Numbered from the stretch's first letter, positions 56,185-63,329 are shown. The stretch is 64,000 nt of DNA from a bacterium (GCA_016712675.1 JADJQR010000001.1:4340001-4404000), one strand, 5' to 3'. Made by a program: numbers and translations. The notes: a model not told the origin generated them from the sequence alone.

Positions 56185-56282
56185 ACATAACACCGGCTTC
56201 AGCAGCGAAGACGGCTGGCGCGGACCGTGCGCAAGCAAGGGCCGTGACAGGCGGCTTCGTCTGCTGCAAGCGCTGGCTGGAC
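56185..56282 (-). repeat. attC site (A9)
   Basis: 98 bp, left box ACATAAC and degenerate right box GCTGGAC; arms GGCTTCAGCAGCGAAGACGG and GGCGGCTTCGTCTGCTGCAA. It follows the doc gene. Confidence 0.9.
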
Positions 56283-56327
56283 AGCCCCCACTCCCCTGGA
56301 TACGGACTTTGGCCTCGCGGCCCGGCA

Positions 56328-56723
56328 TCAGCGTTCGCTCACGCGATCCACATGGAAGTGTGTGACTTCGGGCTTTCCCGTCATGCCGCTTGCCACGCCG
56401 TGAGTAAGCTCAACGATCTCGTCGTCGGTGGCCACCAAGTGCAACCCGTTGGCTCTCAAGAAGACCTCTGCAACCGCCACAGCCACACGCTTGCTGCTGT
56501 CAATGAACGGATGATTGGCACACAGGTGATAGTGGTAGGCGGCGGCCATGCGCGGCAGGTCCACGTGGAGGTAGTCACCGTCGAACACTGCCTTGGGCAT
56601 CGCGAGGGCTGACTCCAACAGGCCACGGTCACGCAGACCAGGATCACCGCCAAATTCGTCGACCATGCGACGATGGATGGCGATGGCGTCGTTGACGCTG
56701 ACGAAGACCGGGCCTTCCATCAT
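56328..56723 (-). CDS. doc: Doc-like Fic-domain toxin (cassette)
   Basis: A 131-residue Doc protein. The family pattern is clear (IHRRMVDEFGGDPGLRDRGL at the N terminus, AAYHYHLCANHPF in the core). The catalytic motif reads HPFIDSSKR (71-79) where Doc/Fic proteins normally have H-x-F-x-(D/N)-(A/G)-N-K-R: the Asn is replaced by Ser. Doc phosphorylates EF-Tu and blocks translation; activity of this variant is uncertain. It overlaps the upstream MazE-like gene by 4 bases. Confidence 0.88.
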   Translation of the reverse strand: MMEGPVFVSVNDAIAIHRRMVDEFGGDPGLRDRGLLESALAMPKAVFDGDYLHVDLPRMAAAYHYHLCANHPFIDSSKRVAVAVAEVFLRANGLHLVATDDEIVELTHGVASGMTGKPEVTHFHVDRVSER

Positions 56724-56950
56724 TGCGCCAGTCGCTTCAGCGCTCCCCGGCGCTTCTTCGCGACGTAGTCCAAATGGACTTGAAGGTCGTCCGGCGTCAA
56801 CGGGCGGGGATTCGCAGGCGCGACAATCAACAGGCCATCTTGAATGGTCAGCTGAACCTGGCCGTCTTCCTCGATTCCGAGGAGTTCGAGAATCGGCTTG
56901 TCGAGGATTAACGCGTTGCTATTGCCAACTTTGCGCAGCTGCTTGATCAT
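56720..56950 (-). CDS. MazE/AbrB-like antitoxin (cassette)
   Basis: A 76-residue protein: an AbrB/MazE DNA-binding swapped hairpin (MIKQLRKVGNSNALILDKPI then LELLGIEEDGQVQLTIQDG) followed by a Pro/Lys-rich tail. Doc is classically paired with Phd; an AbrB-fold antitoxin with Doc is a known but less common pairing. It is first in the operon, next to a palindromic AT-rich promoter region. Confidence 0.88.
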   Translation of the reverse strand: MIKQLRKVGNSNALILDKPILELLGIEEDGQVQLTIQDGLLIVAPANPRPLTPDDLQVHLDYVAKKRRGALKRLAQ

Positions 56951-56963
56951 CTCGACCCCCTAG

Positions 56964-56984
56964 GTTATAACAATATTACAACCA
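56964..56984 (-). promoter_or_regulatory. operator-like palindrome before the MazE-like/doc pair
   Basis: GGTTATAACAATATTACAACC is an imperfect palindrome in an AT-rich patch, 14 bp upstream of the MazE-like start, where a promoter must lie. AbrB-type antitoxins usually bind such sites to repress their own operon. Confidence 0.5.
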
Positions 56985-57019
56985 CAGACGATGAGACCGT
57001 CAATGCCGCACTTCCTCCT

Positions 57020-57117
57020 GTCTAACACCCTCGCGTTAAGCTGCGGGCGGTTCTGGCGCGGCGCTGGCTCTTGACAGCGACGTGGCTGAGCCGACTGTCA
57101 GCTTGGACGGCCTGTCA
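57020..57117 (-). repeat. divergent attC-like site (A8)
   Basis: Left box GTCTAAC is intact; the inner part (GGTTCTGGCGCGG, TTGACAGCGACG) resembles other sites, but the right arm has diverged and no clear right box remains. It directly follows the gene at 57115-57426. Confidence 0.6.
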
Positions 57118-57426
57118 CTTTTCGACTCCGCTGTGTGGGTATTTCGAAGCAACTTCGAGTTTTCCGATCGTCGACACTACTAGGGCACCTATCGTTAGTC
57201 CTACTACCAGAAACGCCGGAAGGATATACCACCGCTGGGCAGCATCCGTCACAATAGCGCCGAGGAACATCGATCCTACGATTATGCTCCAAAGAACCAC
57301 ACGTGCTCTGAAGTCAATAGCAAGGTGCGTATGGCAGTAGAAACAGGGGACGGTGGCGAACCGCCCGTACCCGAGATACTGCAGACGTACTTGGTTGCGT
57401 CCGCACTGCGGGCATGTGCGATTCAT
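57115..57426 (-). CDS. zinc-ribbon membrane protein (cassette)
   Basis: A 103-residue protein with an N-terminal Cys4 zinc ribbon (CPQCGRN, then CFYCHTH) and two transmembrane helices (VVLWSIIVGSMFLGAIVTDA, ILPAFLVVGLTIGALVVST). Not a known family. Small ribbon-plus-helix proteins of this type are common hypothetical cargo. Confidence 0.75.
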   Translation of the reverse strand: MNRTCPQCGRNQVRLQYLGYGRFATVPCFYCHTHLAIDFRARVVLWSIIVGSMFLGAIVTDAAQRWYILPAFLVVGLTIGALVVSTIGKLEVASKYPHSGVEK

Positions 57427-57442
57427 CGTCTTCTCCTGTAGA

Positions 57443-57540
57443 AATAGCACCTGGCGTCAGCAGCGAAGACGGTTGGCGCAGCGCCTGCGCAAGCAGGCGA
57501 CGTGACAGGCGGCTTCGTCTGCCGCAAGCTCTGGCTAGGC
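57443..57540 (-). repeat. attC-like site (A7)
   Basis: Arms GTCAGCAGCGAAGACGGTTG / GGCGGCTTCGTCTGCCGCAA are well kept; the left box has decayed (AATAGCA) and the right is GCTAGGC. The higA stop codon is inside the right box. Confidence 0.85.
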
Positions 57541-57900
57541 AACACCGCCTCTGTCGCCAACGAGTGGCTTCAGGCGCCTGATCTCAGCGGCATTCGGCCC
57601 GTTCATCGCCTGCCAAAGATCCCAATCGTGCTGCAGCCCCAACCAGAAATCGGCGGACATGCCGACAACCCGCGACAGGCGCAACGCCGAATCAGGCGTT
57701 ACGGACCGGCGTCCCTTGATGATCTCATTCAGCCGCGGATACGAGACACCCAACCGCCGTGCCAACTCGACCTGAGTCACCCCGATCGGCTTCACGAACT
57801 CCTCGAGGAGCATCTCTCCGGGGTGCGTCGGCGGACGCCTGCGCGGCAGCCGGCCAGGACCGGGCCTAGTGGTAGTCCGTGATTTCGACCTGGTAGGCAT
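57535..57900 (-). CDS. higA: HigA-family antitoxin (cassette)
   Basis: A 121-residue XRE-type antitoxin: PPTHPGEMLLEEFVKPIGVT leads into the helix-turn-helix VELARRLGVSYPRLNEIIKG, and MSADFWLGLQHDWDLWQA is the VapI/HigA signature. It overlaps the end of higB by 35 bp; toxin-first order is normal for hig loci. An N-terminal Arg/Thr/Pro-rich extension is present. Confidence 0.9.
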   Translation of the reverse strand: MPTRSKSRTTTRPGPGRLPRRRPPTHPGEMLLEEFVKPIGVTQVELARRLGVSYPRLNEIIKGRRSVTPDSALRLSRVVGMSADFWLGLQHDWDLWQAMNGPNAAEIRRLKPLVGDRGGVA

Positions 57901-58159
57901 AGCCGTCCTTCCAAACGAAACAGTTCCGGTACTGTTCATTGATCCGGATACTGTGTTGTCCCGTGCGGTCCCCCTTCAGCCGCTCCAAGTGATTGCCAGG
58001 GGGCACTTTCAGCTCAGCTACATCCCGAACGCGGTTGATCTGGTCGAGTTTCCTGCGCGCAACCACACAAAGCACCTGCGGGCAGCATCTTCGCGCGACG
58101 CCAGTGGCGATACCGTCAAAGATGTCTTCCGTGCCGGCATTGCGGAATGACAGTATCAT
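57866..58159 (-). CDS. higB: HigB-family toxin (cassette)
   Basis: A 97-residue RelE-fold toxin (plasmid maintenance killer): GTEDIFDGIATGVARRCCPQ, VARRKLDQINRVRDVAELKV, PPGNHLERLKGDRTGQHSIR and INEQYRNCFVWKDGYAYQVE. HigB cuts mRNA on the ribosome. The ATG at 58159 follows GAGG but lies only about 7 bases from the -10 box; an ATG at 58168 inside the -10 is not plausible. Confidence 0.92.
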   Translation of the reverse strand: MILSFRNAGTEDIFDGIATGVARRCCPQVLCVVARRKLDQINRVRDVAELKVPPGNHLERLKGDRTGQHSIRINEQYRNCFVWKDGYAYQVEITDYH

Positions 58160-58166
58160 ACGCCTC

Positions 58167-58195
58167 ATTATAATGGGGTCCGTTATAGGCGTCAA
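58167..58195 (-). promoter_or_regulatory. higBA promoter
   Basis: On the minus strand TTGACG (58190-58195) and a perfect TATAAT (58167-58172) are 17 bp apart. Short arms TATAA / TTATA flank the spacer and could be a HigA operator. The start codon is so close that the transcript should be leaderless or nearly so. Confidence 0.75.
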
Positions 58196-58241
58196 GCACC
58201 AGCGCCGGGCCTCGGCGAGCACCCAAATGACACGCCGCACT

Positions 58242-58338
58242 GCCTGACGTTGGCCTCACCTGCAAGTGTGGCTGTCACGGCCCTGGCCCCGCCAGGGCCG
58301 TGACAGACGCGATTGTCTGGTGCAGGTACTTGTTGGCC
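58242..58338 (-). repeat. attC site (A6) with long central stem
   Basis: 97 bp, boxes GCCTGAC and GTTGGCC. The centre folds into a perfect 14-bp hairpin (GTCACGGCCCTGGC / GCCAGGGCCGTGAC), the variable terminal structure of attC sites. Confidence 0.9.
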
Positions 58339-58350
58339 TGCGAACCACCA

Positions 58351-58671
58351 TCACTCCGCCCTTATTTCGATTTCTAACCCGGACTTTTCAAGCGTCCGCT
58401 CAAGTGCCTCGGCATCCGCCTTTGATAGCCCGCTCCTAACGATCGACAGATTTTGTTCGACGAGATCCTTCGCGTCCGCCAACCCGAGCCCTGTTGCTTC
58501 TCTTACGGCCTTGATACCGCGGATTTTCCAGTCAGGATCGAAGCTGGTGACAACTACCGAATAGGAAATGTTCTGCTCGGCCTGCCGCATCTGGCCATCT
58601 TCTTTTATGCATGAGACACAGAGCGTCCAGACCAGCGCCAACCCTAAGAACTTCATTACCATCGTTTTCAT
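58351..58671 (-). CDS. lipoprotein with ribosomal L7/L12 C-terminal-like domain (cassette)
   Basis: A 106-residue lipoprotein (signal FLGLALVWTLCVSC). The mature half SYSVVVTSFDPDWKIRGIKA then VREATGLGLADAKDLVEQN is the core of the bacterial L7/L12 C-terminal domain (K-I-x-x-I-K-x-V-R-x-x-T-G-L-G-L-x-x-A-K-D-L-V-E). The translation-factor-binding region of L7/L12 on an exported lipid-anchored protein is odd; it may serve as a protein-binding scaffold. Confidence 0.82.
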   Translation of the reverse strand: MKTMVMKFLGLALVWTLCVSCIKEDGQMRQAEQNISYSVVVTSFDPDWKIRGIKAVREATGLGLADAKDLVEQNLSIVRSGLSKADAEALERTLEKSGLEIEIRAE

Positions 58672-58676
58672 TGGCG

Positions 58677-58775
58677 GCCTAACGACCCGTGCTTGAGTGG
58701 CGTACGCGCTGATCACATTCGACCACTTCACACCGGAGGACCGGCGCGTTCGGCCGCTCCAAGCGCGTGTTAGGT
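58677..58775 (-). repeat. attC site (A5), different arm family
   Basis: 99 bp, perfect boxes GCCTAAC and GTTAGGT. The arms (GTGCTTGAGTGGC / GGCCGCTCCAAGCGCGTG) are unlike the other sites but still pair, with an unpaired base. It shows cassettes from at least two attC lineages in one array. Confidence 0.85.
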
Positions 58776-58840
58776 GGCTCGTGGAGCGAGTACTCCCTCG
58801 GGATGGACGGCCACGACCCGGAACAGGGCCTGCAGGAGCG

Positions 58841-60457
58841 TCACTTCTGCCGACTGAGCATCGGCCAGCGCTTCTTCCCTTCGAGCCTCTGGATGTAGTG
58901 ATCGATGATGGCTTCGCGTGTCTCCGTGTCAACTCCGAACCACGCTTCGAGACTTCCCTTTGAAATCGCGGCGCGACGCTTCAGCTCCACCACGAAGCTG
59001 TCTGTGAGGACATCGTAGAGGAAGTACTCCTCTGCCTCATCTTCCAGCGGCCCCAGGAAGAGATAGGCGTCATAGTTCTCGCCGTAGCTGCCCACTTGCT
59101 CCGCATAGGTGATCTCATAGATTCCGTCGAACGGTTCGTCCGCCAGCGGACTCTTGCGCAGGTCGAAGGCGATCGGACGGTTCCCCAACTGAGCAAAAGC
59201 GCGGTCGAAGGCGCCGTGCCTTGGCCTGCCATGGACGGTCCCGTTGTTGGAGAGGATCGGCATATGCGGAAAGATCGTGAACACGTCCGCGTCGGAGAAG
59301 ATCGTCACCAGTTGGGCCGCTGCGGACGGAGAAGATTGAGATCGCCGGTTTCCAACCGCGATCCCGGGAACCGCCGACTTGAAGGCGTGTGCTGCTCCGA
59401 CGATGAACACGCTGTTCCTGTTTGACGTGTCGTGCTGGACCGTCTCGGCGACAATTCGGGCCATCTGCACGTTGCGATCCGGGATGGAGTCGAAGTGCGC
59501 CTCGAGGTCTTCGGCGGTCCGGAACGAGTTGAAGGGTCGCGGCTCATCGACCAGGATGACTCTGATTCTTTCACGTTCGGGCAGCGCATGATTCCGGTCC
59601 CAGAGCGCCATCAGGAACTCGTACATTCCCCGGTCGTACCATCCATTCAGTTGCACGCTTCGGAAAATCTCCAGGATCCGCTCACCGTCCGGATCGCGCC
59701 CACTGAAGAATTTGTCCATGTCCACTTGCCGATCGGCAGACAGTTCGAGAAATACGGTGCCCACACGCTGAGCAAACCTCGGGTCTGACACGACGCGCTC
59801 CCACAGATCCCAGGACGACTGCCGCCGGTGCAGTTCCCCGTAGACAACAATCCTGTGTGACGCCACAGCGTCTAACAGGAACTCCTGGGGGGGCTGCCCG
59901 GTGTTCCGGAGGTACGCGACGAGCTCGCCTTCCCCCCTCGGTTCGGCCTTCAGTTGGGCGATCTTCGGTATGATGCGACTGAATCCAGGGGCCTTGTCCC
60001 GGAACACTCGCCGCGCGTCTTCCAGGTCAGTCCCGAGGTCTTCGCCCGCTCCGAGCCATACACCGTCTTCTAAGCTGTAGTAATAGATCACGTACATTGG
60101 CGCGACGGAGAACGGACTTAGCACCGCGGCAACCGAGTCCTTGTAGACGAGCACCTCGGTGATGTGGCTGTCGAGGATCTTCGATCGGCGGTCCTCGGTG
60201 ATGACGGCGTCAGGAGCGCCCGCCGAGGGGAACGCACCCCGGATGCGATACGAATTCACCGCGCCGTAGCGACCTCTCCGCCCATCGGCCTGCAGCTGTT
60301 TGAACGTGATGAATGATCCCAGAGGCGTGCTCAGGTCGTAGCGCGCCGAATACGAGTTCAGATCCTGGTCGATCACCAATCGGGTCACCTCCTCCTGAGC
60401 GCCGACGCTGGTGACGAGGAGGGATAGCGCGAGTAGTACTGCGGCAGTCGTCTTCAT
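58841..60457 (-). CDS. secreted TIKI/ChaN/EreA-superfamily-like protein (cassette)
   Basis: A 538-residue exported protein (signal TAAVLLALSLLVTSVGAQ). After an unrecognised beta domain (about 25-190), a domain starts at HRIVVYGELHRRQSSWDLWE and holds the acidic/His metal-binding marks of the ChaN/TIKI/erythromycin-esterase superfamily: GELH, VFLELSADRQVDMDKFFSGR, and near the end SVFIVGAAHAFKS. Members act as metalloproteases, esterases or heme-binding proteins; which applies is unknown. One of the largest cassettes here (about 1.9 kb). The 240 bp upstream (60458-60697) hold no clear gene. Confidence 0.7.
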   Translation of the reverse strand: MKTTAAVLLALSLLVTSVGAQEEVTRLVIDQDLNSYSARYDLSTPLGSFITFKQLQADGRRGRYGAVNSYRIRGAFPSAGAPDAVITEDRRSKILDSHITEVLVYKDSVAAVLSPFSVAPMYVIYYYSLEDGVWLGAGEDLGTDLEDARRVFRDKAPGFSRIIPKIAQLKAEPRGEGELVAYLRNTGQPPQEFLLDAVASHRIVVYGELHRRQSSWDLWERVVSDPRFAQRVGTVFLELSADRQVDMDKFFSGRDPDGERILEIFRSVQLNGWYDRGMYEFLMALWDRNHALPERERIRVILVDEPRPFNSFRTAEDLEAHFDSIPDRNVQMARIVAETVQHDTSNRNSVFIVGAAHAFKSAVPGIAVGNRRSQSSPSAAAQLVTIFSDADVFTIFPHMPILSNNGTVHGRPRHGAFDRAFAQLGNRPIAFDLRKSPLADEPFDGIYEITYAEQVGSYGENYDAYLFLGPLEDEAEEYFLYDVLTDSFVVELKRRAAISKGSLEAWFGVDTETREAIIDHYIQRLEGKKRWPMLSRQK

Positions 60458-60697
60458 ATGCAGGTGCGGCTCCCATGCAATCGGCGTGTCGGAGGACGGG
60501 TCGTCACGTGGATGTTGCGATACCCTCCGCATCGAGCGCAACCATGCAATGCGGAACGGCGCAGGCCGGAGCGCGAAGTCCACACGGGAGGCGAACCAAT
60601 GGCCGGCCCCCGCGAGCAGCTGCACAAGAGCGTCAAGATAACTCCTCCGCACAGTCTTCGTGTGGGCCCCTTCGCCACACGGAGCAGGCTCGGGGCC

Positions 60698-60794
60698 ACC
60701 TAACGCTGGCTTCAGCAGTGGGCGCGGTTGGCGCGGGCCGTGCTCTGCACGGACCGTAACGACCGTGACCATCTGCTGCAAGCATTGGCTATAT
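60698..60794 (-). repeat. attC site (A4)
   Basis: 97 bp, left box ACCTAAC, right box GCTATAT. Arms GGCTTCAGCAGTGGGCGCGG and CATCTGCTGCAAGCATTGG; centre CGGGCCGTGCTCTGCACGGACCG folds into a hairpin. Confidence 0.88.
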
Positions 60795-60841
60795 TGATCC
60801 CCCTAGCTCGCGCTCAACCGCTTGCCCTCACATTTCTCAGA

Positions 60842-61507
60842 CTACCTGTACAATGCCTTGATATGAGACAAGCTTCGATTTTCGACCGGCACCGCGCCAC
60901 TTCGCAGAAGGCCGATCGCGTCCAACTCCGGTCTTCCGTATGCACCCCCGACCGCCCGCACTTCCACCGAAAGGTCAGCCGCAAGACCAGACAAAGGTCC
61001 CAAGTCCAAGAGAACAAATTGTACGAGATCACTTGCTACGGCCTCACCCGCGATACCCCAAAACTCCATGTACGCGGCTTCTGTGATTGAGCCGGTAACT
61101 ATGGCGCCACTCGGAGCGTCGACAACGTGCGTGAGACCTTCGGACGTGAAGGTCCAAGTCGATGCTTCAAAAGAGATCCCCCAGTATTCGAATGAAATGA
61201 CATCGGCCCCGGCCAAAACATTTTCAGATACACCCAGCAGCGTGGACAACGCGGCCGATTCTATTGTCTCAGCGCTGGCGAAGGAACTATATGATGCGGA
61301 AGCGCCCCCGGTATCAAACTCCGCAATTGTTCCGTTCGGACGGCCCAGCGCAGCCGCGGGAGTCCACGCGCCGATTTGGCCATTCACAACCTCTGTCGGC
61401 CACCGCAACTCAGCACCCTGCACGAATGGCGCGGAGCAAAGAACTACAACTATGGCCAAAATCGCATTCACTGCATCTCCAGAACAAGTGCGCGGTTTCT
61501 CTGACAT
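60842..61507 (-). CDS. secreted protein with KALYR C-terminal tail (cassette)
   Basis: A 221-residue exported protein (signal ILAIVVVLCSAPFVQG). Beta-rich body with GAWTPAAALGRPNGTIAEFD and VQFVLLDLGPLSGLAADLSV, resembling cell-surface beta-sandwich domains. It ends VPVENRSLSHIKALYR, closely matching the end of the beta-helix protein two cassettes away. Function unknown; the tail may be a sorting or anchoring signal. Confidence 0.7.
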   Translation of the reverse strand: MSEKPRTCSGDAVNAILAIVVVLCSAPFVQGAELRWPTEVVNGQIGAWTPAAALGRPNGTIAEFDTGGASASYSSFASAETIESAALSTLLGVSENVLAGADVISFEYWGISFEASTWTFTSEGLTHVVDAPSGAIVTGSITEAAYMEFWGIAGEAVASDLVQFVLLDLGPLSGLAADLSVEVRAVGGAYGRPELDAIGLLRSGAVPVENRSLSHIKALYR

Positions 61508-61581
61508 TTCATTCACCTCGGCAAGAGAACACGGATGGCACAGAACAGCTGACTCGCGGGGCAAATCGCGGAAAATATTCA

Positions 61582-61679
61582 ATACAACACCAGCTTCAGC
61601 AGCGAAGACGTCTGGCGCGGCGCTTGCGCCAGCAAGCGGCGTGAAAGCCGGCTTCGTCGGCTGCAGGCTCTGGTTGTGT
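61582..61679 (-). repeat. attC site (A3)
   Basis: 98 bp, boxes ATACAAC and GTTGTGT; arms GCTTCAGCAGCGAAGACG / GGCTTCGTCGGCTGCAGGC. It follows the parE2 remnant. Confidence 0.9.
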
Positions 61680-61702
61680 TGTCTCCCCACGGCCGACGTA
61701 GT

Positions 61703-61998
61703 CTACTTCAGTAGCGACTCGACATCCCGGGCAGCACCCAGGACGCGGACTATTTCGACGGGGCGAACGCCCGCAGAGTATACCACCAGATATGAATACA
61801 CTGGGAAGAAGCGAACTGGGCGCGAGGTCAGGTCGTCGCGTAGGTGCCCGGCTTCCGGATTGTCCGCCAAGAGTTCGAAGATCTCGGTGAAACGATCGTG
61901 GACACGCAATGCCGCTTCGATGCTGTCGCCGGCAATGTATTCGAGTATTTCCGTCAGGTCTCTTTGCGCGCTTCGGGGACGAGGACGTAGCGCGGCAT
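61703..61998 (-). pseudogene. parE: ParE/RelE-family toxin, copy 2, frameshifted
   Basis: The gene starts at ATG 61998 as MPRYVLVPEARK, then a 2-bp insertion (AAAGAGACCTGACG where copy 1 has the equivalent of AAAGACCTGACG) brings a TGA at codon 15. The rest, in another frame from about 61909, still encodes an intact-looking toxin core (VHDRFTEIFELLADNPEAGH, VRFFPVYSYLVVYSAGVRP). The toxin is presumably inactive unless translation restarts inside. Confidence 0.85.
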
Positions 61999-61999
61999 A

Positions 62000-62257
62000 C
62001 TATGGCATGCGGTTCTTGATCAATTCACGCAATTCGGCCATGACTGCAGGCCCATCCAGCAACTGGCCGGCGTCGGCCTGGTCGAGCCCCTTCTGGATCT
62101 CCCCGCGCAATGATTGCAGGCGGGCTTCGAGAATCAGGTCCTTTTCCCGCAATAGACGCAACCCGTCACGCACGACTTCGCTGACCGAAGCATAGTCGCC
62201 GCTGGCAACTTTACCTTTGACGAACTCTTCGAAGTCCTTGCCCACGGAAACATTCAT
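62000..62257 (-). CDS. parD: ParD-family antitoxin (cassette, copy 2)
   Basis: An 85-residue ribbon-helix-helix antitoxin, 78 of 85 residues identical to copy 1. Intact although its toxin is broken, so it could act as an anti-addiction antitoxin against parE1 or simply await decay. Stop codon at 62000-62002; the toxin ATG is 1 bp further. Confidence 0.92.
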   Translation of the reverse strand: MNVSVGKDFEEFVKGKVASGDYASVSEVVRDGLRLLREKDLILEARLQSLRGEIQKGLDQADAGQLLDGPAVMAELRELIKNRMP

Positions 62258-62284
62258 CCTGGCACCTCCTAATGCGTGGCAGAT

Positions 62285-62323
62285 ATTCTAAAGACAATAG
62301 CAAAATATGTCAAATGTTGACAT
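62285..62323 (-). promoter_or_regulatory. parDE2 promoter and operator
   Basis: ATGTCAA-ATG-TTGACAT (62307-62323) is the same inverted repeat as upstream of copy 1 with another spacer. On the minus strand TTGACA (62308-62313) and TAGAAT (62285-62290) are 17 bp apart, a near-perfect promoter. Confidence 0.8.
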
Positions 62324-62375
62324 CGACAAGTTGCTGCAATACGACCGGCCAGAACTAATTACCGTAATTCCAACA

Positions 62376-62489
62376 ACGTAACGATTGCTTCAGCTGCAAG
62401 CGCGTCCGGCGCTTCGCCGGTTTGGCGCGCAGGTTGCGGCAGCAAGCTGCGTTACAAAAGCGATTGTCGGCTGCAAGCGTTTGTTATGA
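62376..62489 (-). repeat. attC site (A2), long form
   Basis: 114 bp, boxes ACGTAAC and GTTATGA; arms GATTGCTTCAGCTGCAAGCG / CGATTGTCGGCTGCAAGCG. The longer centre (GCGTCCGGCGCTTCGCCGG) adds a small hairpin. Confidence 0.88.
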
Positions 62490-62552
62490 TGTCCCCACGA
62501 ATTAGGGACACTTGCCCTGGTCGGTCTTGAACACACCCTGCCTAGTGAGATG

Positions 62553-63329
62553 CTATCGGTAAAAGGCTTTTACTGAGCCCCAGCTTTGTATTTCAGCTGG
62601 AACTTGTCCGCAACTCGAATCATCAACTTGATAAAAACCGTTGAATTCCCACCCCGCAAGGTCAATGTCACAACAGTAGAAATACACTTCACAGTCTGGC
62701 CCCACCCGGCCGTCAACCACCCTTGAAACCGCGATGTTTGACAAAATGGTGGTATTGTAAGCCCTCAGGCTGCTGCCGTTGGCCAAAGTCACCCCACCCG
62801 GGAAAGACAACGTGGCCTCATTTTCCGCGATGAGACAGTCAATAAATGTTGGGTGGCTCTGAATGATCAGGACACCACCTGTCCCTCTCGCGACATTACC
62901 CACAATATTGCACTTCTTGACCACCAGACTTGAGCCTGATGAAATGACCAAACCGCCTCCAACGACGCCCCAAAAGTAGTCATTGGCCAAGCCGCCCGTG
63001 ATCGTCAATCCTTCAAGTAGAGTCGTATCGTCAGACCCCAAAGAATTGAAGATAGTCGCAGGACGATTAACCGGTTGTCGTCCTTCGATCGTAACGCATT
63101 CCGGTTGACCCGTTTCACTTCGGATTGTTATTCCGGAACGTACGAACATGCCTTCCTCATGATATGTCCCGCACGCCAACTCTACAACATCACCCGCCAC
63201 CGATGAATTAATTGCTGCGGCGATTGTCGGCGCATCTCCGGTTCCGTCTGGTTGAAGGTGCCAAGTACGAGCATGTACCTGGCTGGACGAGGTGACCGCA
63301 ACAAGTAGTATCCAGAAAACCCGTGTCAT
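62553..63329 (-). CDS. secreted right-handed beta-helix protein with KAFYR tail (cassette)
   Basis: A 258-residue exported protein (signal FWILLVAVTSSSQVHA). It opens with LQPDGTGDAPTIAAAINSSV, GDVVELACGTYHEEG and then beta-helix rungs (EGLTITGGLA, VVKKCNIVGNVARGTGGVLI, AYNTTILSNIAVS), the pattern of DUF1565/pectate-lyase-like surface proteins common in this kind of lineage. It ends VPAEIQSWGSVKAFYR, matching the tail of the protein at 60842. No catalytic residues are evident. Confidence 0.82.
   Translation of the reverse strand: MTRVFWILLVAVTSSSQVHARTWHLQPDGTGDAPTIAAAINSSVAGDVVELACGTYHEEGMFVRSGITIRSETGQPECVTIEGRQPVNRPATIFNSLGSDDTTLLEGLTITGGLANDYFWGVVGGGLVISSGSSLVVKKCNIVGNVARGTGGVLIIQSHPTFIDCLIAENEATLSFPGGVTLANGSSLRAYNTTILSNIAVSRVVDGRVGPDCEVYFYCCDIDLAGWEFNGFYQVDDSSCGQVPAEIQSWGSVKAFYR

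Noticed and set aside
60454-60699. Small lipoprotein-like minus-strand frame just upstream of the TIKI/ChaN/EreA-like gene
   Set aside because: It has a hydrophobic segment ending in Cys, but the rest is Arg/Ser-rich without a fold, has no ribosome-binding site, and overlaps the next start.
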